A stretch of DNA of 64,000 nucleotides. Origin: Vibrio gallaecicus (GTDB taxonomy: Bacteria; Pseudomonadota; Gammaproteobacteria; Enterobacterales; Vibrionaceae). The notes beneath the pieces were generated by a model, which saw nothing but the letters and a program-made list of their open reading frames with translations, ran no database searches and was not told where the DNA came from. Numbering within the stretch: position 1 is the stretch's first letter; each line of letters begins with the position of its first letter. The position numbers and the translations under genes are program-made. Of this stretch, positions 1 through 8,590 are shown in pieces. Where the stretch lies: contig NZ_AP025491.1 of NCBI RefSeq assembly GCF_024347495.1, positions 682,001 to 746,000 of the forward strand, given 5' to 3'.

Positions 1-815
1 TCTTGAGTCTTAAAAAGATTCTGTTCTGCAGGTTGAAAGCTCAGTGAGTCACTCACCACAATATGATCTATAACAGAACGAAACTGGTGGATTTTGCCTT
101 TATGTCTATTTGAGCGAATTTTACACTTAGCCTGAGTATTCTTTGTCGCTAGGGTTGCAGTGGTGTTATCGGTTAAAATACCCCATAGCCAATCATTGGG
201 GTAAGCTAAGTTATGGTTGAAGTCACCTAGAATGATATAAGCATCATTATTTTCCTCTCTAGCCCTAATCCACTGATTTAATCTTTCACCTTGAGCTTTT
301 AAACGCTGGCAATTCTTATTCCTTCTATAGGCACCACTGCAGCCTGCTTTCAAATGAATTGATAAGAGATGCACTTCGTTTTCTTCTATATCGACAGATA
401 TATAACTCGCAAATCTTAGCTTACTATTACTCTCTAGCGGGAAGTCTTCATAGTCTGTAATAGAAAGCCCTTTTCGAATCGCAAAACCAGTGTACTGGTT
501 TACGTTACTGAATTGATGACGTCTGTTCGCGGGAATAGCACGGTCTGATAAGAGTAAATCGAACTTATTGCCGGATATTCGGCTTAGAGCTTCAATACTG
601 TCTACTTCTTGGAAAGCGATAATATCCGAATTCAATTTATTGAAGTAATCAGAAAGCTTGTTTTCATCTGTAAATGTCCGTTGAGGAATGTTCAATTCAT
701 TAGTGGTTTTTGTGGTTAGCCACTCAATATTCCACGTTGTGATGGTCAATGGTGAAGCAAATGCTGGAATGCTAAAAAAGCAAAAAAGTGCAAGCCATTT
801 ATTTAGTTGTGTCAT
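1..815 (-). CDS. Endonuclease/exonuclease/phosphatase family protein, exported (3' end outside window)
   Basis: Translating the minus strand from the ATG at 815 gives a hydrophobic signal peptide (MTQLNKWLALFCFFSIPAFA) and then the metal-dependent EEP fold. TWNIEWL, with its Asn and Glu metal ligands, comes first, then FQEVDS, LGDFNHN and near the truncated end a DHIVVS segment. These are the usual catalytic blocks of DNase I-like phosphodiesterases. About 271 codons are visible and the C-terminus runs off the window. The substrate cannot be told from sequence: extracellular nuclease and phosphatase are both possible. It is divergent from nrdD. Confidence 0.8.
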   Translation of the reverse strand, partial: MTQLNKWLALFCFFSIPAFASPLTITTWNIEWLTTKTTNELNIPQRTFTDENKLSDYFNKLNSDIIAFQEVDSIEALSRISGNKFDLLLSDRAIPANRRHQFSNVNQYTGFAIRKGLSITDYEDFPLESNSKLRFASYISVDIEENEVHLLSIHLKAGCSGAYRRNKNCQRLKAQGERLNQWIRAREENNDAYIILGDFNHNLAYPNDWLWGILTDNTTATLATKNTQAKCKIRSNRHKGKIHQFRSVIDHIVVSDSLSFQPAEQNLFKTQ

Positions 816-981
816 GCGATTTGACCATAATAGAGTTAGTAATTGATATTTAGCCTTTATCCTACAACACCTACAGAAAATTCAACTCTTTTAAGTTTTT
901 TTTCATCAATTACATTGTTTCTTTTCAACTGAGAAGTCATGCGACAAGATCGAATTGTTATTAGTCAGCTTGTGACTATCC

Positions 982-995
982 TTGATCTAGATCAA
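982..995. promoter_or_regulatory. FNR box upstream of nrdDG
   Basis: TTGATCTAGATCAA is a perfect match to the FNR/CRP-family consensus TTGAT-N4-ATCAA. It lies about 120 bases before the nrdD start. FNR activation of the oxygen-sensitive class III reductase under anaerobiosis is the expected logic. Confidence 0.8.
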
Positions 996-1026
996 TGCTC
1001 AAAGTCGACGGTTCTCGTTAAATACG

Positions 1027-1073
1027 CCACAACATATTGTGTTAGTTCAATAATAAATAGCTCTATATAGTGT
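1027..1073. promoter_or_regulatory. Pair of NrdR-like boxes upstream of nrdD
   Basis: Two 16-bp palindrome-like boxes at 1027-1042 (core ACAACATATTGTGT) and 1058-1073 (core CTCTATATAGTGT) resemble the NrdR consensus acaCtATATaGtgt. Their starts are 31 bp apart, about three helical turns, which is the spacing expected for cooperative NrdR repression of ribonucleotide reductase operons. Both lie between the FNR box and the start codon. Confidence 0.65.
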
Positions 1074-1114
1074 GTCTGTGGATAACCCTGTGAATGCACT
1101 CTGAGTAAGGAGAC

Positions 1115-3238
1115 GTGGTGAAATCAATCGTAATCAAACGTGATGGCTCAAGAGCGCCGTTTAGCAGAGATCGTATTCAAGCTGCTGTAGAAGCCGCTGC
1201 TGACAAAGTAAGCCAAGATATCGCTATTTATGCGTTGAATGTAGCATTAGCTGTTGAATTAAAGCTTGAAGAGTACGATGAAGTTCATATTTCAGAAATT
1301 CAAACCATCGTCGAAAATGAACTTATGCAAGGTCCATATAAGTCACTTGCTCGTTCATACATTGAATACCGACACGACCGCGACATTGCACGTGAAAAGC
1401 AAAGTGCTTTGACTCGTGAAATAGAAGGTTTGATCGAAGAAAGTAACGTTGATTTAATCAATGAAAATGCAAATAAAGATGGCAAGGTAATTCCTACTCA
1501 ACGTGACTTACTTGCGGGTATTGTGGCTAAACATTATGCAAAAACACACATTTTGCCACGAGATATAGTTCAAGCTCACGAAAGTGGTGATATTCATTAC
1601 CATGATCTAGATTACGCACCGTTTTTCCCAATGTTCAACTGTATGTTGATTGATTTAAAGGGCATGTTAACGCATGGCTTTAAAATGGGTAATGCGGAAA
1701 TTGATACACCAAAATCAATTTCAACGGCAACAGCGGTAACCGCACAAATCATTGCACAAGTTGCTAGCCATATTTACGGCGGCACAACGATTAACCGTAT
1801 CGATGAGGTTCTTGAACCTTATGTAATGGCAAGCTACGAAAAGCACCTTTCATTAGCAAAAGAGTGGGATATTCATAGCCCTGAAGCATTTGCTATCGCT
1901 CGTACTGAAAAAGAATGTTACGACGCATTCCAGTCATTAGAGTATGAAGTAAATACATTGCACACCGCTAATGGACAAACGCCATTTGTCACGTTTGGCT
2001 TTGGTTTAGGTGAAAGTTGGGGCTCAAAGCTGATTCAAGAGTCTATCTTGAAGAATCGAATTGCTGGTCTTGGCAAGAACCGTAAGACAGCGGTTTTCCC
2101 TAAACTTGTGTTCGCAATTAAAGATGGCTTAAACCATCAGAAGCAAGATCCTAACTACGACATCAAGCAACTGGCTCTAGAGTGTGCTTCTAAGCGTATG
2201 TATCCAGACATCTTGAACTACGACAAAGTAGTAGAAGTGACAGGGTCATTTAAAACGCCTATGGGTTGCCGTAGTTTCTTGAATACATACGAAGAAAATG
2301 GCGAACTGATTCATGAAGGTCGTAACAACTTAGGTGTTGTTAGCCTTAACTTGCCACGTATTGCGATTAACGCAAAGGGCAATATTGATGACTTCTATAC
2401 ATTGCTTGATGAAAAACTGCACTTAGCACGTCGAGCACTAGAGACCCGTATTAGCCGTTTAGAAAACGTGAAAGCCAGAGTTGCCCCAATCCTATATATG
2501 GAAGGCGCATGTGGTGTTCGTTTAAAAGCGGATGATTCAATCGCAGATATTTTCAAAAACGGTCGTGCTTCGGTATCACTTGGCTATATCGGTATTCATG
2601 AAGCGATGACGGCTTTATTCGGTACTGATTCACATTTATATGATGACGTAGAGCAACGAAATAAAGCGTTAGAAATTGTTGAATACATGAAGAAAGTGGT
2701 TGAATCATGGACTCAAGAAACGGGTTATGCGTTTAGCTTATACGGCACACCAAGTGAAAATTTATGTAGTCGTTTCTGTAGCATCGATACAAAAGAGTTT
2801 GGAATCATTGAAGGGGTAACTGACAGAGGTTATTACACCAACAGCTTCCACTTAGATGTGCAAAAGAAAGTAAACCCGTACGACAAGATTGATTTCGAAA
2901 TGCCGTACCCACAAATTTCTAGTGGTGGCTTTATTTGCTATGGCGAATTCCCGAATATGCAAAAGAACATTGAAGCTTTAGAAAATGTTTGGGATTACAG
3001 CTACACACGCGTTCCTTACTACGGTACTAATACGCCAATAGATGAATGTTATGAATGTGGCTATAACGGTGAATTTGATTGTACAAGTAAAGGCTTTACT
3101 TGCCCTAAATGTGGTAATCATGACTCAACTAAAGTGTCAGTGACACGTCGTGTTTGTGGCTATTTAGGTAGCCCAGATGCAAGACCATTTAACTTCGGTA
3201 AGCAAGAAGAAGTTAAACGCCGCGTAAAACATTTATAA
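1115..3238 (+). CDS. nrdD: Anaerobic (class III) ribonucleoside-triphosphate reductase
   Basis: Reduces ribonucleoside triphosphates to deoxy forms without oxygen, using a glycyl radical installed by NrdG. The 707-residue length fits the family. The N-terminus carries an ATP-cone (residues ~3-95, starting KSIVIKRDGSRAPFSR). The C-terminus has a zinc site made of two CxxC pairs (CYECG and CPKCG) and the glycyl-radical loop RVCGYLG, with the radical glycine at residue 682. Start is GTG at 1115, or the next GTG at 1118, behind a TAAGGAG ribosome site. nrdG follows after 17 bases, so the two form an operon. Confidence 0.97.
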   Translation: MVKSIVIKRDGSRAPFSRDRIQAAVEAAADKVSQDIAIYALNVALAVELKLEEYDEVHISEIQTIVENELMQGPYKSLARSYIEYRHDRDIAREKQSALTREIEGLIEESNVDLINENANKDGKVIPTQRDLLAGIVAKHYAKTHILPRDIVQAHESGDIHYHDLDYAPFFPMFNCMLIDLKGMLTHGFKMGNAEIDTPKSISTATAVTAQIIAQVASHIYGGTTINRIDEVLEPYVMASYEKHLSLAKEWDIHSPEAFAIARTEKECYDAFQSLEYEVNTLHTANGQTPFVTFGFGLGESWGSKLIQESILKNRIAGLGKNRKTAVFPKLVFAIKDGLNHQKQDPNYDIKQLALECASKRMYPDILNYDKVVEVTGSFKTPMGCRSFLNTYEENGELIHEGRNNLGVVSLNLPRIAINAKGNIDDFYTLLDEKLHLARRALETRISRLENVKARVAPILYMEGACGVRLKADDSIADIFKNGRASVSLGYIGIHEAMTALFGTDSHLYDDVEQRNKALEIVEYMKKVVESWTQETGYAFSLYGTPSENLCSRFCSIDTKEFGIIEGVTDRGYYTNSFHLDVQKKVNPYDKIDFEMPYPQISSGGFICYGEFPNMQKNIEALENVWDYSYTRVPYYGTNTPIDECYECGYNGEFDCTSKGFTCPKCGNHDSTKVSVTRRVCGYLGSPDARPFNFGKQEEVKRRVKHL

Positions 3239-3255
3239 ACGGTCTGTAGATATAT

Positions 3256-3726
3256 ATGAATTACCATCAATATCACCCAATTGATGTGGTAAATGGACCA
3301 GGAACACGCTGTACATTGTTTGTTTCTGGTTGCGTTCACCAATGTCGAGGTTGTTACAATCAATCGACTCAGAGGCTTGATTCCGGTCACTTGTTTACGC
3401 AAGATCTTCAAGATCACATTATATCTGATTTGAATGACACGAGAATTAAACGAAGAGGGCTTTCTCTTTCTGGTGGAGACCCGCTACATCCTGCTAATGT
3501 GAGTGAAGTGCTTACATTAGTAAAACGTGTGAAAGAAGAGTGCCCCGGGAAAGATATCTGGTTGTGGTCTGGATATACGCTTGATGAGCTTACTGATGAG
3601 CAACGAGAATTGGTTGATCTTGTCGATACACTTATTGATGGTAAATTCATACAGGATGAAGCTGATCCAAGCTTAGAATGGCGTGGTAGTGCAAATCAAA
3701 TCATTCATCGATTTACTGATTTGTAA
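3256..3726 (+). CDS. nrdG: Anaerobic ribonucleotide reductase activating protein (radical SAM)
   Basis: Radical-SAM activase that uses S-adenosylmethionine and a 4Fe-4S cluster to generate the glycyl radical on NrdD. The cluster motif CX3CX2C is visible near residues 26-33 (GCVHQCRGCYN), preceded by the NGPGTRCTLFVSG entry typical of NrdG and followed by the LSLSGGDPL SAM-binding segment. At 156 residues it has the usual short NrdG length. It is directly downstream of nrdD in the same operon. Confidence 0.97.
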   Translation: MNYHQYHPIDVVNGPGTRCTLFVSGCVHQCRGCYNQSTQRLDSGHLFTQDLQDHIISDLNDTRIKRRGLSLSGGDPLHPANVSEVLTLVKRVKEECPGKDIWLWSGYTLDELTDEQRELVDLVDTLIDGKFIQDEADPSLEWRGSANQIIHRFTDL

Positions 3727-3737
3727 ACCCATTAAAA

Positions 3738-3777
3738 AAGGGCTTTATCGTTGGTATTCGCCGCAAATGAAGCCCTT
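3738..3777 (+). terminator. Possible terminator after nrdG
   Basis: AAGGGCTT and its reverse complement AAGCCCTT form an 8-bp stem downstream of the nrdG stop. The 24-base loop is long, so the structure may be weaker than a classic intrinsic terminator. Confidence 0.4.
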
Positions 3778-3868
3778 GGGTGTGAGTTCTTTAATTTCCT
3801 GTCTACTTAATACTTGTATTACTGTTTGATTCAGGTAATAGACTTTTATTATTCAAACCTATGCTTGC

Positions 3869-3985
3869 CAGTATCTTCAGTATCTTCAGTATCTTCAGTA
3901 TCTTCAGTATCTTCAGTATCTTCAGTATCTTCAGTATCTTCAGTATCTTCAGTATCTTCAGTATCTTCAGTATCTTCAGTATCTA
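3869..3985. repeat. Thirteen-copy 9-bp tandem repeat (CAGTATCTT) at the 3' end of the MATE gene
   Basis: Twelve exact head-to-tail copies of CAGTATCTT are followed by a thirteenth ending in TA instead of TT. The changed last copy contains the stop codon of the minus-strand MATE gene (CTA at 3983-3985), so the array forms the start of that gene's 3' untranslated region. The unit is a multiple of three, so copy-number change would not shift a frame. In the exporter's frame the repeat would read Ile-Leu-Lys if the stop were lost. Confidence 0.95.
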
Positions 3986-5368
3986 AGTAGCAAGTGGTGT
4001 CGGTTCTTCAATGAGGTTATTAATCCATTTTTTGGAATTAATTCTCTGAGTAGTTAAACCGATTTTTACCACCTCCTCTATGATTACAATCAGTAATACC
4101 CATTCTAACGACCATCCATATACAATTGCAGTTATGTACGCGAGTGGTATTCCAATTGCCCACTGACCGAAAAGGTCGATAAAAATGCTGTAATTAATAT
4201 CACCGCCACTTTTCATCACTCCTCCAATACCAACCATATTAAATACTCTAAAGATCATGCCGAAGATCATAACTAAGCATACATTTACAGCAGTATCTTT
4301 AAACTCTAGATGAGTAAGGTCAATCGCGTACACAATCAGTGGTTTTGCTAAGAAACAAGATACGGCGAGTAAAATAGCAAGTGAACAGCTAGCTAATACA
4401 TACCCCCAAGCCGTATTCTCAACTCTATTATAGTTTTTTGCCCCAATCTCATTGCCTAATATAATTGACGCCGCAACTGCAAACCCCATGAAAGCAGAAA
4501 TCAATACACTTTCGACAGGTGATAATAGGGAGATTATCGCCAGTTCACCGACTCCCATCTGCCCAACTATTATGTTGTATACAATTAATCCGCCAGCCCA
4601 TGCGGTGTCATGAACCATCATTGGAATAGCGACAGATAAATACTTCTTACGGTACTCAGGAAGTACAGCTTCAGTGTAACTTTTACGGGTAGGGAAGATA
4701 TTTGCATGATGTTTTTTAGCAAGAGTGAATAAAACAATAGTTTGTATGAATCTGGAAATTGTTGTGCCTATTGCAGCGCCAACGACGCCTAATTCGGGGA
4801 AGCCAAACATACCGAAAATGAGTAGAGCGTTTAATACAACGTTTACTCCAATCGCCATAATACTAATTTGTGTTGGTAACTTTGCATTTCCGACAGAGCG
4901 AAGAGCGCATTCAAGTGGAACAACTAACGCTGTAGCTAAAATGCTGGCTCCTGTTATCCAAAGGTAATCCTTTGCCATGAATATATAATCAGGATCTGAG
5001 GCCACCACAGACACTACTGATTCAGGAGCCAACAAGTACAACGCGATAAAAGGGGTAACAGCAAGTAAAGAAAAAGCCCAAGACTGAACTAATGTTCTTC
5101 TAATGCCATTAAAATCACCGGCACCAAAATATTGCGAAGCTAGTATGCTAACTGCGCCACTGATTCCAACTACCATGATCATGTTAAAGAAAAAAATACG
5201 ATTCCCAACACCAACAGCAGCGGTAGCAGCATCCCCAAGTTGGTTAACCATGAAAATGTCGACAACACCTAGTAAAGAAAACAGCATGGATTGCAGTGAA
5301 ACAGGCAAACCTATCTTGATTATCTTTTGCCAGAATTCTTTGTCTAAATGATTATATGTATTGAGCAT
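3983..5368 (-). CDS. MATE-family efflux transporter
   Basis: A 461-residue polytopic membrane protein with about twelve hydrophobic segments in two homologous halves, the normal MATE layout and length. The start IGLPVSLQSMLFSLLGVVDIFMVNQLGD is characteristic of NorM/DinF-type cation-coupled drug antiporters, and the second half opens with a similar block after KKYLSVAIPMMVHD. Substrate cannot be predicted. It is divergently transcribed from the AraC-type gene at 5464, with 95 bases between them, so that regulator may control it. The stop codon sits in the last unit of the 9-bp repeat array. Confidence 0.9.
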   Translation of the reverse strand: MLNTYNHLDKEFWQKIIKIGLPVSLQSMLFSLLGVVDIFMVNQLGDAATAAVGVGNRIFFFNMIMVVGISGAVSILASQYFGAGDFNGIRRTLVQSWAFSLLAVTPFIALYLLAPESVVSVVASDPDYIFMAKDYLWITGASILATALVVPLECALRSVGNAKLPTQISIMAIGVNVVLNALLIFGMFGFPELGVVGAAIGTTISRFIQTIVLFTLAKKHHANIFPTRKSYTEAVLPEYRKKYLSVAIPMMVHDTAWAGGLIVYNIIVGQMGVGELAIISLLSPVESVLISAFMGFAVAASIILGNEIGAKNYNRVENTAWGYVLASCSLAILLAVSCFLAKPLIVYAIDLTHLEFKDTAVNVCLVMIFGMIFRVFNMVGIGGVMKSGGDINYSIFIDLFGQWAIGIPLAYITAIVYGWSLEWVLLIVIIEEVVKIGLTTQRINSKKWINNLIEEPTPLAT

Positions 5369-5463
5369 CGCAAATCTCCTTTTCCTAATAGGGAAAAAGT
5401 GTATAGAGATTTGTTGAGAGTGTATTTTCTTAACTAATCATAAACTTTTGCCAAACTATCAAA

Positions 5464-6306
5464 ATGAATGACAAGCAAGAAAAGTATGAAATTTCAGAAA
5501 GTACTCATCAAGAATTTGTGGACCAAAGCCATGTCCTCGCGTTTCAAGAATTAGGTATTGTTCAGTGTGGGACCGCAACATGTCGTGATTTTTTCTCGGT
5601 TTATCGTAAGAATCAACAAAAGCACATGCTGCTATTTACAGTTAGAGGAAAAGGCTGGCTAGAAAGCGGGGCGTGTCGATACATATTAGAACCAGGGTCT
5701 TGTATCAGCGTACCAGCTTATGTAGAGAACGGATTCGGAATTGAGGAAGAAACATGGCAAATCGCGTGGGTCTTTTTATCAGCAGACAAAAAATGGAACA
5801 ACGTCATCGGAAGTGAAGTAACTTATTCATTAACGCCTGCTGCCGAAGTTATCGCATCCTGCATTCACACTTTGCTACGGAGTATTTCTCTACCCATCAA
5901 CCTAGGTGGCAAAATTGCCATTCACAGCGTTGCTCAAATTGAAGCCATTATTAATGCTCCAATACCCCAAGAACAATCGAGAAATTCAATCAGATTAAGA
6001 CGTGTATTTGATAATGTGCAAAAACAGTTACATAAAGAATGGAATGTAAAAGAACTTGCCAGCTTGTTTCCTTGCTCAGAACCTCATTTTCACCGGTTGT
6101 GCCAGCAATATCATTCTCATAGCCCAATGGAACATATCATGAGAATGAGAATGGAATATGGTGCAAGGTTGTTGAGGTCGAGTGATTGGTCCATTCAACA
6201 CATTGGAGAAATTGTTGGCTACCCGAATGCTGCAAACTTCAGCACAAGGTTTAAAGCTTGGTCAGGCATGACTCCAAGGCAATTTAAGAAGAGCGCTCCA
6301 GCTTAA
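5464..6306 (+). CDS. AraC-family transcriptional regulator
   Basis: 280 residues with an N-terminal cupin-like effector domain (roughly residues 30-165, including HMLLFTVRGKGWLE and LEPGSCISVPA) and a C-terminal double helix-turn-helix of the AraC/XylS type (residues ~185-278, ending IGEIVGYPNAANFSTRFKAWSGMTPRQFKK). The arrangement is that of sugar- or small-molecule-responsive activators. It is divergent from the MATE gene and the likely target is that exporter; this is inference from position only. Confidence 0.9.
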   Translation: MNDKQEKYEISESTHQEFVDQSHVLAFQELGIVQCGTATCRDFFSVYRKNQQKHMLLFTVRGKGWLESGACRYILEPGSCISVPAYVENGFGIEEETWQIAWVFLSADKKWNNVIGSEVTYSLTPAAEVIASCIHTLLRSISLPINLGGKIAIHSVAQIEAIINAPIPQEQSRNSIRLRRVFDNVQKQLHKEWNVKELASLFPCSEPHFHRLCQQYHSHSPMEHIMRMRMEYGARLLRSSDWSIQHIGEIVGYPNAANFSTRFKAWSGMTPRQFKKSAPA

Positions 6307-6494
6307 GAGTTCCGGTAAATATCGTCAGTTATAGAGACTAAAAAGAACATGCGTAAAATTAAAATACGCCATTTATGACGCTAATTTAACCTAAATGAAA
6401 CCGAGTAAACGCTTCTAATAAAAAACGTTTTTGATTTTGCTACGATAATGTTAACTTGAAACTATTACTTGAATTTCAAAGGGCTGTGACTTTC

Positions 6495-7679
6495 ATGTTC
6501 GCACAACTTCCAAAACCAACTTTAGATCCAATTCTTTCCCTCTCTGTTGCTTATCGCGGCGATACTCGTGCTGATAAGGTCGATCTCGGCATTGGCGTTT
6601 ACCGAAATAACCAAGGTGAAACACCAATAATGAAAGCTGTTTCAATGGCGCAAGATATTGTTGTTGAAACACAAAAAACCAAAGCTTATGTCGGCCTTGC
6701 TGGGTGTGAAGAATTTAACCAAAGTATGGTTGATTTACTCCTGAAAGGGACCTCTGCAATGGATAGGGTCGCGGCTATACAAACTCCTGGTGCAAGTGGT
6801 GCTTTACGCATGCTAGGAGATTTATTAAAAGTCGCTCAGCCTGATACTACTATCTGGATATCTAACCCAAGCTACGTGAACCATAAACCGGTGATGGAAG
6901 CTGCAGGTTTGAAAGTAAAACATTATTCTTACTTTAGCCCAGAAACAAAACAGGTCGATACCGCTCGTATGCTTGACGAACTATCAAAAGCAGGACCTAA
7001 GGATGTGGTCTTACTGCACGGCTGCTGCCATAACCCAACAGGCGCAGACATTGATTTTTCGGCTTGGCAAGAAATTACATCACTCTCTCAAAAGAACGGT
7101 TTCTTACCTTTCGTTGATATTGCTTACCAAGGCTTCGGCGATGGCCTAGAAGAAGACGCTAAAGGTCTTCAATTTATGGCGAATAACGTAGAAGAAATGC
7201 TGATCACCACTTCATGTTCTAAAAACTTTGGTTTGTACAGAGAAAGAACAGGGGCTGCAATTGTTATTGGTAAAAATAGTGAGCATGTAGGTAATGCAAA
7301 AGGGAAGTTACTTACCTTGGCACGCTCAACTTACACTATGCCGCCAGATCATGGTGCTGCTCTAGTCAAAACTATTCTTCAAAATCAAGAGCTAACAACG
7401 ATTTGGAAGACAGAGTTAAGTGAAATGCAGCAGCGTTTGTTAAATTTAAGACAATCTTTATGTCTGGAATTGCGAAATATTCATAACACGTCACACTTTG
7501 ATTTTATTGAAGGCCATAAAGGTATGTTTACTGTACTAGGCTTTAATGAATCGCAAATGCTGCAGCTACGTGAAGAATATGGCATTTATGGTGTTGGTGA
7601 TGGTCGAATCAACATAGCTGGTCTTTCTGAATCGCATATTCCTTATGTTGCAAACGCTATTGCAAGTGTATCTAAATAA
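6495..7679 (+). CDS. Aromatic amino acid / aspartate aminotransferase (class I, PLP)
   Basis: PLP-dependent class I aminotransferase of the AspC/TyrB type. The opening FAQLPKPTLDPILSLSVAYR...DKVDLGIGVYRN matches this group, as do HGCCHNPTGAD (the NPTG block) and SCSKNFGLYRERTG, which contains the Schiff-base lysine. The frame is open from 6456, but the ATG at 6495 gives the canonical N-terminus and 394 residues. I recall the neighbour of nrdDG on V. cholerae chromosome 2 as an aspC/tyrB-like gene, consistent with this position. It probably transaminates tyrosine, phenylalanine or aspartate with 2-oxoglutarate. Confidence 0.92.
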   Translation: MFAQLPKPTLDPILSLSVAYRGDTRADKVDLGIGVYRNNQGETPIMKAVSMAQDIVVETQKTKAYVGLAGCEEFNQSMVDLLLKGTSAMDRVAAIQTPGASGALRMLGDLLKVAQPDTTIWISNPSYVNHKPVMEAAGLKVKHYSYFSPETKQVDTARMLDELSKAGPKDVVLLHGCCHNPTGADIDFSAWQEITSLSQKNGFLPFVDIAYQGFGDGLEEDAKGLQFMANNVEEMLITTSCSKNFGLYRERTGAAIVIGKNSEHVGNAKGKLLTLARSTYTMPPDHGAALVKTILQNQELTTIWKTELSEMQQRLLNLRQSLCLELRNIHNTSHFDFIEGHKGMFTVLGFNESQMLQLREEYGIYGVGDGRINIAGLSESHIPYVANAIASVSK

Positions 7680-7690
7680 ATGGTGGATAA

Positions 7691-8374
7691 ATGTACAACT
7701 GGAAAGTAATCATTACTCTGATGTTAAGTGGTGGTCTTGTTGCTTGCACTACAACTAATCAAGTACCTGCAGAGCCTGATCAAAAACCACAAATCGAACA
7801 ACCGGTCGATAACAAAGTCACAGAGACCGAATCAGCTGTTAAAGAGAACGTTAAGAAAACTGAAGACAAAGAAGCAGAAGCTAAACCAGTTGAAGAACCA
7901 AAGAAAGAAGTGAAGCCACCGGTTGTTGAAAAATTGAAAAAGACTGCTGATGGCAAACTGATTCTTGGTGAAGAAGAGTGGGTATTTGTTCCGGGCTTAA
8001 AAGAAACTTTAAAAGCACGTATCGATACCGGTGCTACAACATCTTCTGTAAGTGCGGTTGATATAGTTCCGTTTGAAAGAGATGGAAAAGATTGGGTTAA
8101 ATTCAAGATTGAACACGATGGAATCAAGACTGCTGAAATTAGTCTCCCTGTAGAGCGCTGGGTTAAGATTAAGCAATCAAGTGCTGATGAATCGCAAAAG
8201 CGTGCGGTTATTTCAACATGGATTCAAATTGGTGATCTAAAAGAGAAAACCGAATTTACTCTAGCAGATCGAACTCATCTTACTTACCCATTATTAATGG
8301 GACGTAGTTTCTTTAGAGACGTAGCGGTAGTTGATGTTGGACAGAAATATGTTCAAGATAAAATTACCAAGTAA
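7691..8374 (+). CDS. Lipoprotein of the ATP-dependent zinc protease (retropepsin-like) family
   Basis: The N-terminus is a lipoprotein signal with lipobox LVAC at residues ~16-19. A low-complexity Lys/Glu/Pro linker (residues ~25-85) follows, probably spanning the periplasm. The C-terminal domain (residues ~90-225) opens LILGEEEWVFVPGLKETLKARIDTGATTSS. The DTGA motif is the aspartic-protease-like signature of the family annotated as putative ATP-dependent zinc protease (PF05618), despite no obvious ATPase motif. It starts 11 bases after the aminotransferase stop and may be cotranscribed. Its substrate is unknown. Confidence 0.8.
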   Translation: MYNWKVIITLMLSGGLVACTTTNQVPAEPDQKPQIEQPVDNKVTETESAVKENVKKTEDKEAEAKPVEEPKKEVKPPVVEKLKKTADGKLILGEEEWVFVPGLKETLKARIDTGATTSSVSAVDIVPFERDGKDWVKFKIEHDGIKTAEISLPVERWVKIKQSSADESQKRAVISTWIQIGDLKEKTEFTLADRTHLTYPLLMGRSFFRDVAVVDVGQKYVQDKITK

Positions 8375-8399
8375 ATACTAATCTTTACAGCATTTATTT

Positions 8400-8431
8400 A
8401 AAGCCCATTGAAACTCAATTCGATGGGCTTT
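8400..8431 (+). terminator. Intrinsic terminator after the zinc-protease-like gene
   Basis: AAAGCCCAT and ATGGGCTTT form a 9-bp stem about 25 bases after the stop codon, followed by a short T-rich run. Confidence 0.7.
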
Positions 8432-8590
8432 CTGTTTATTGTAGGTAAGCTTAGTATTTAGCCTCGACAATGTGATCCTGATCTCTGTATAATTCGCGCC
8501 TCAATTTCCCCATTAATTGTTACTTATCCATGTTTTATTTGGTGTTAAAGCTAGAAATAACAGACAAGTACTCTCCTAGGACATAATTTT

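Noticed and set aside
7728..7913. Lys-rich open frame overlapping the lipoprotein gene
   Set aside because: It is a shifted reading of the Lys/Glu/Pro linker and lacks independent support.
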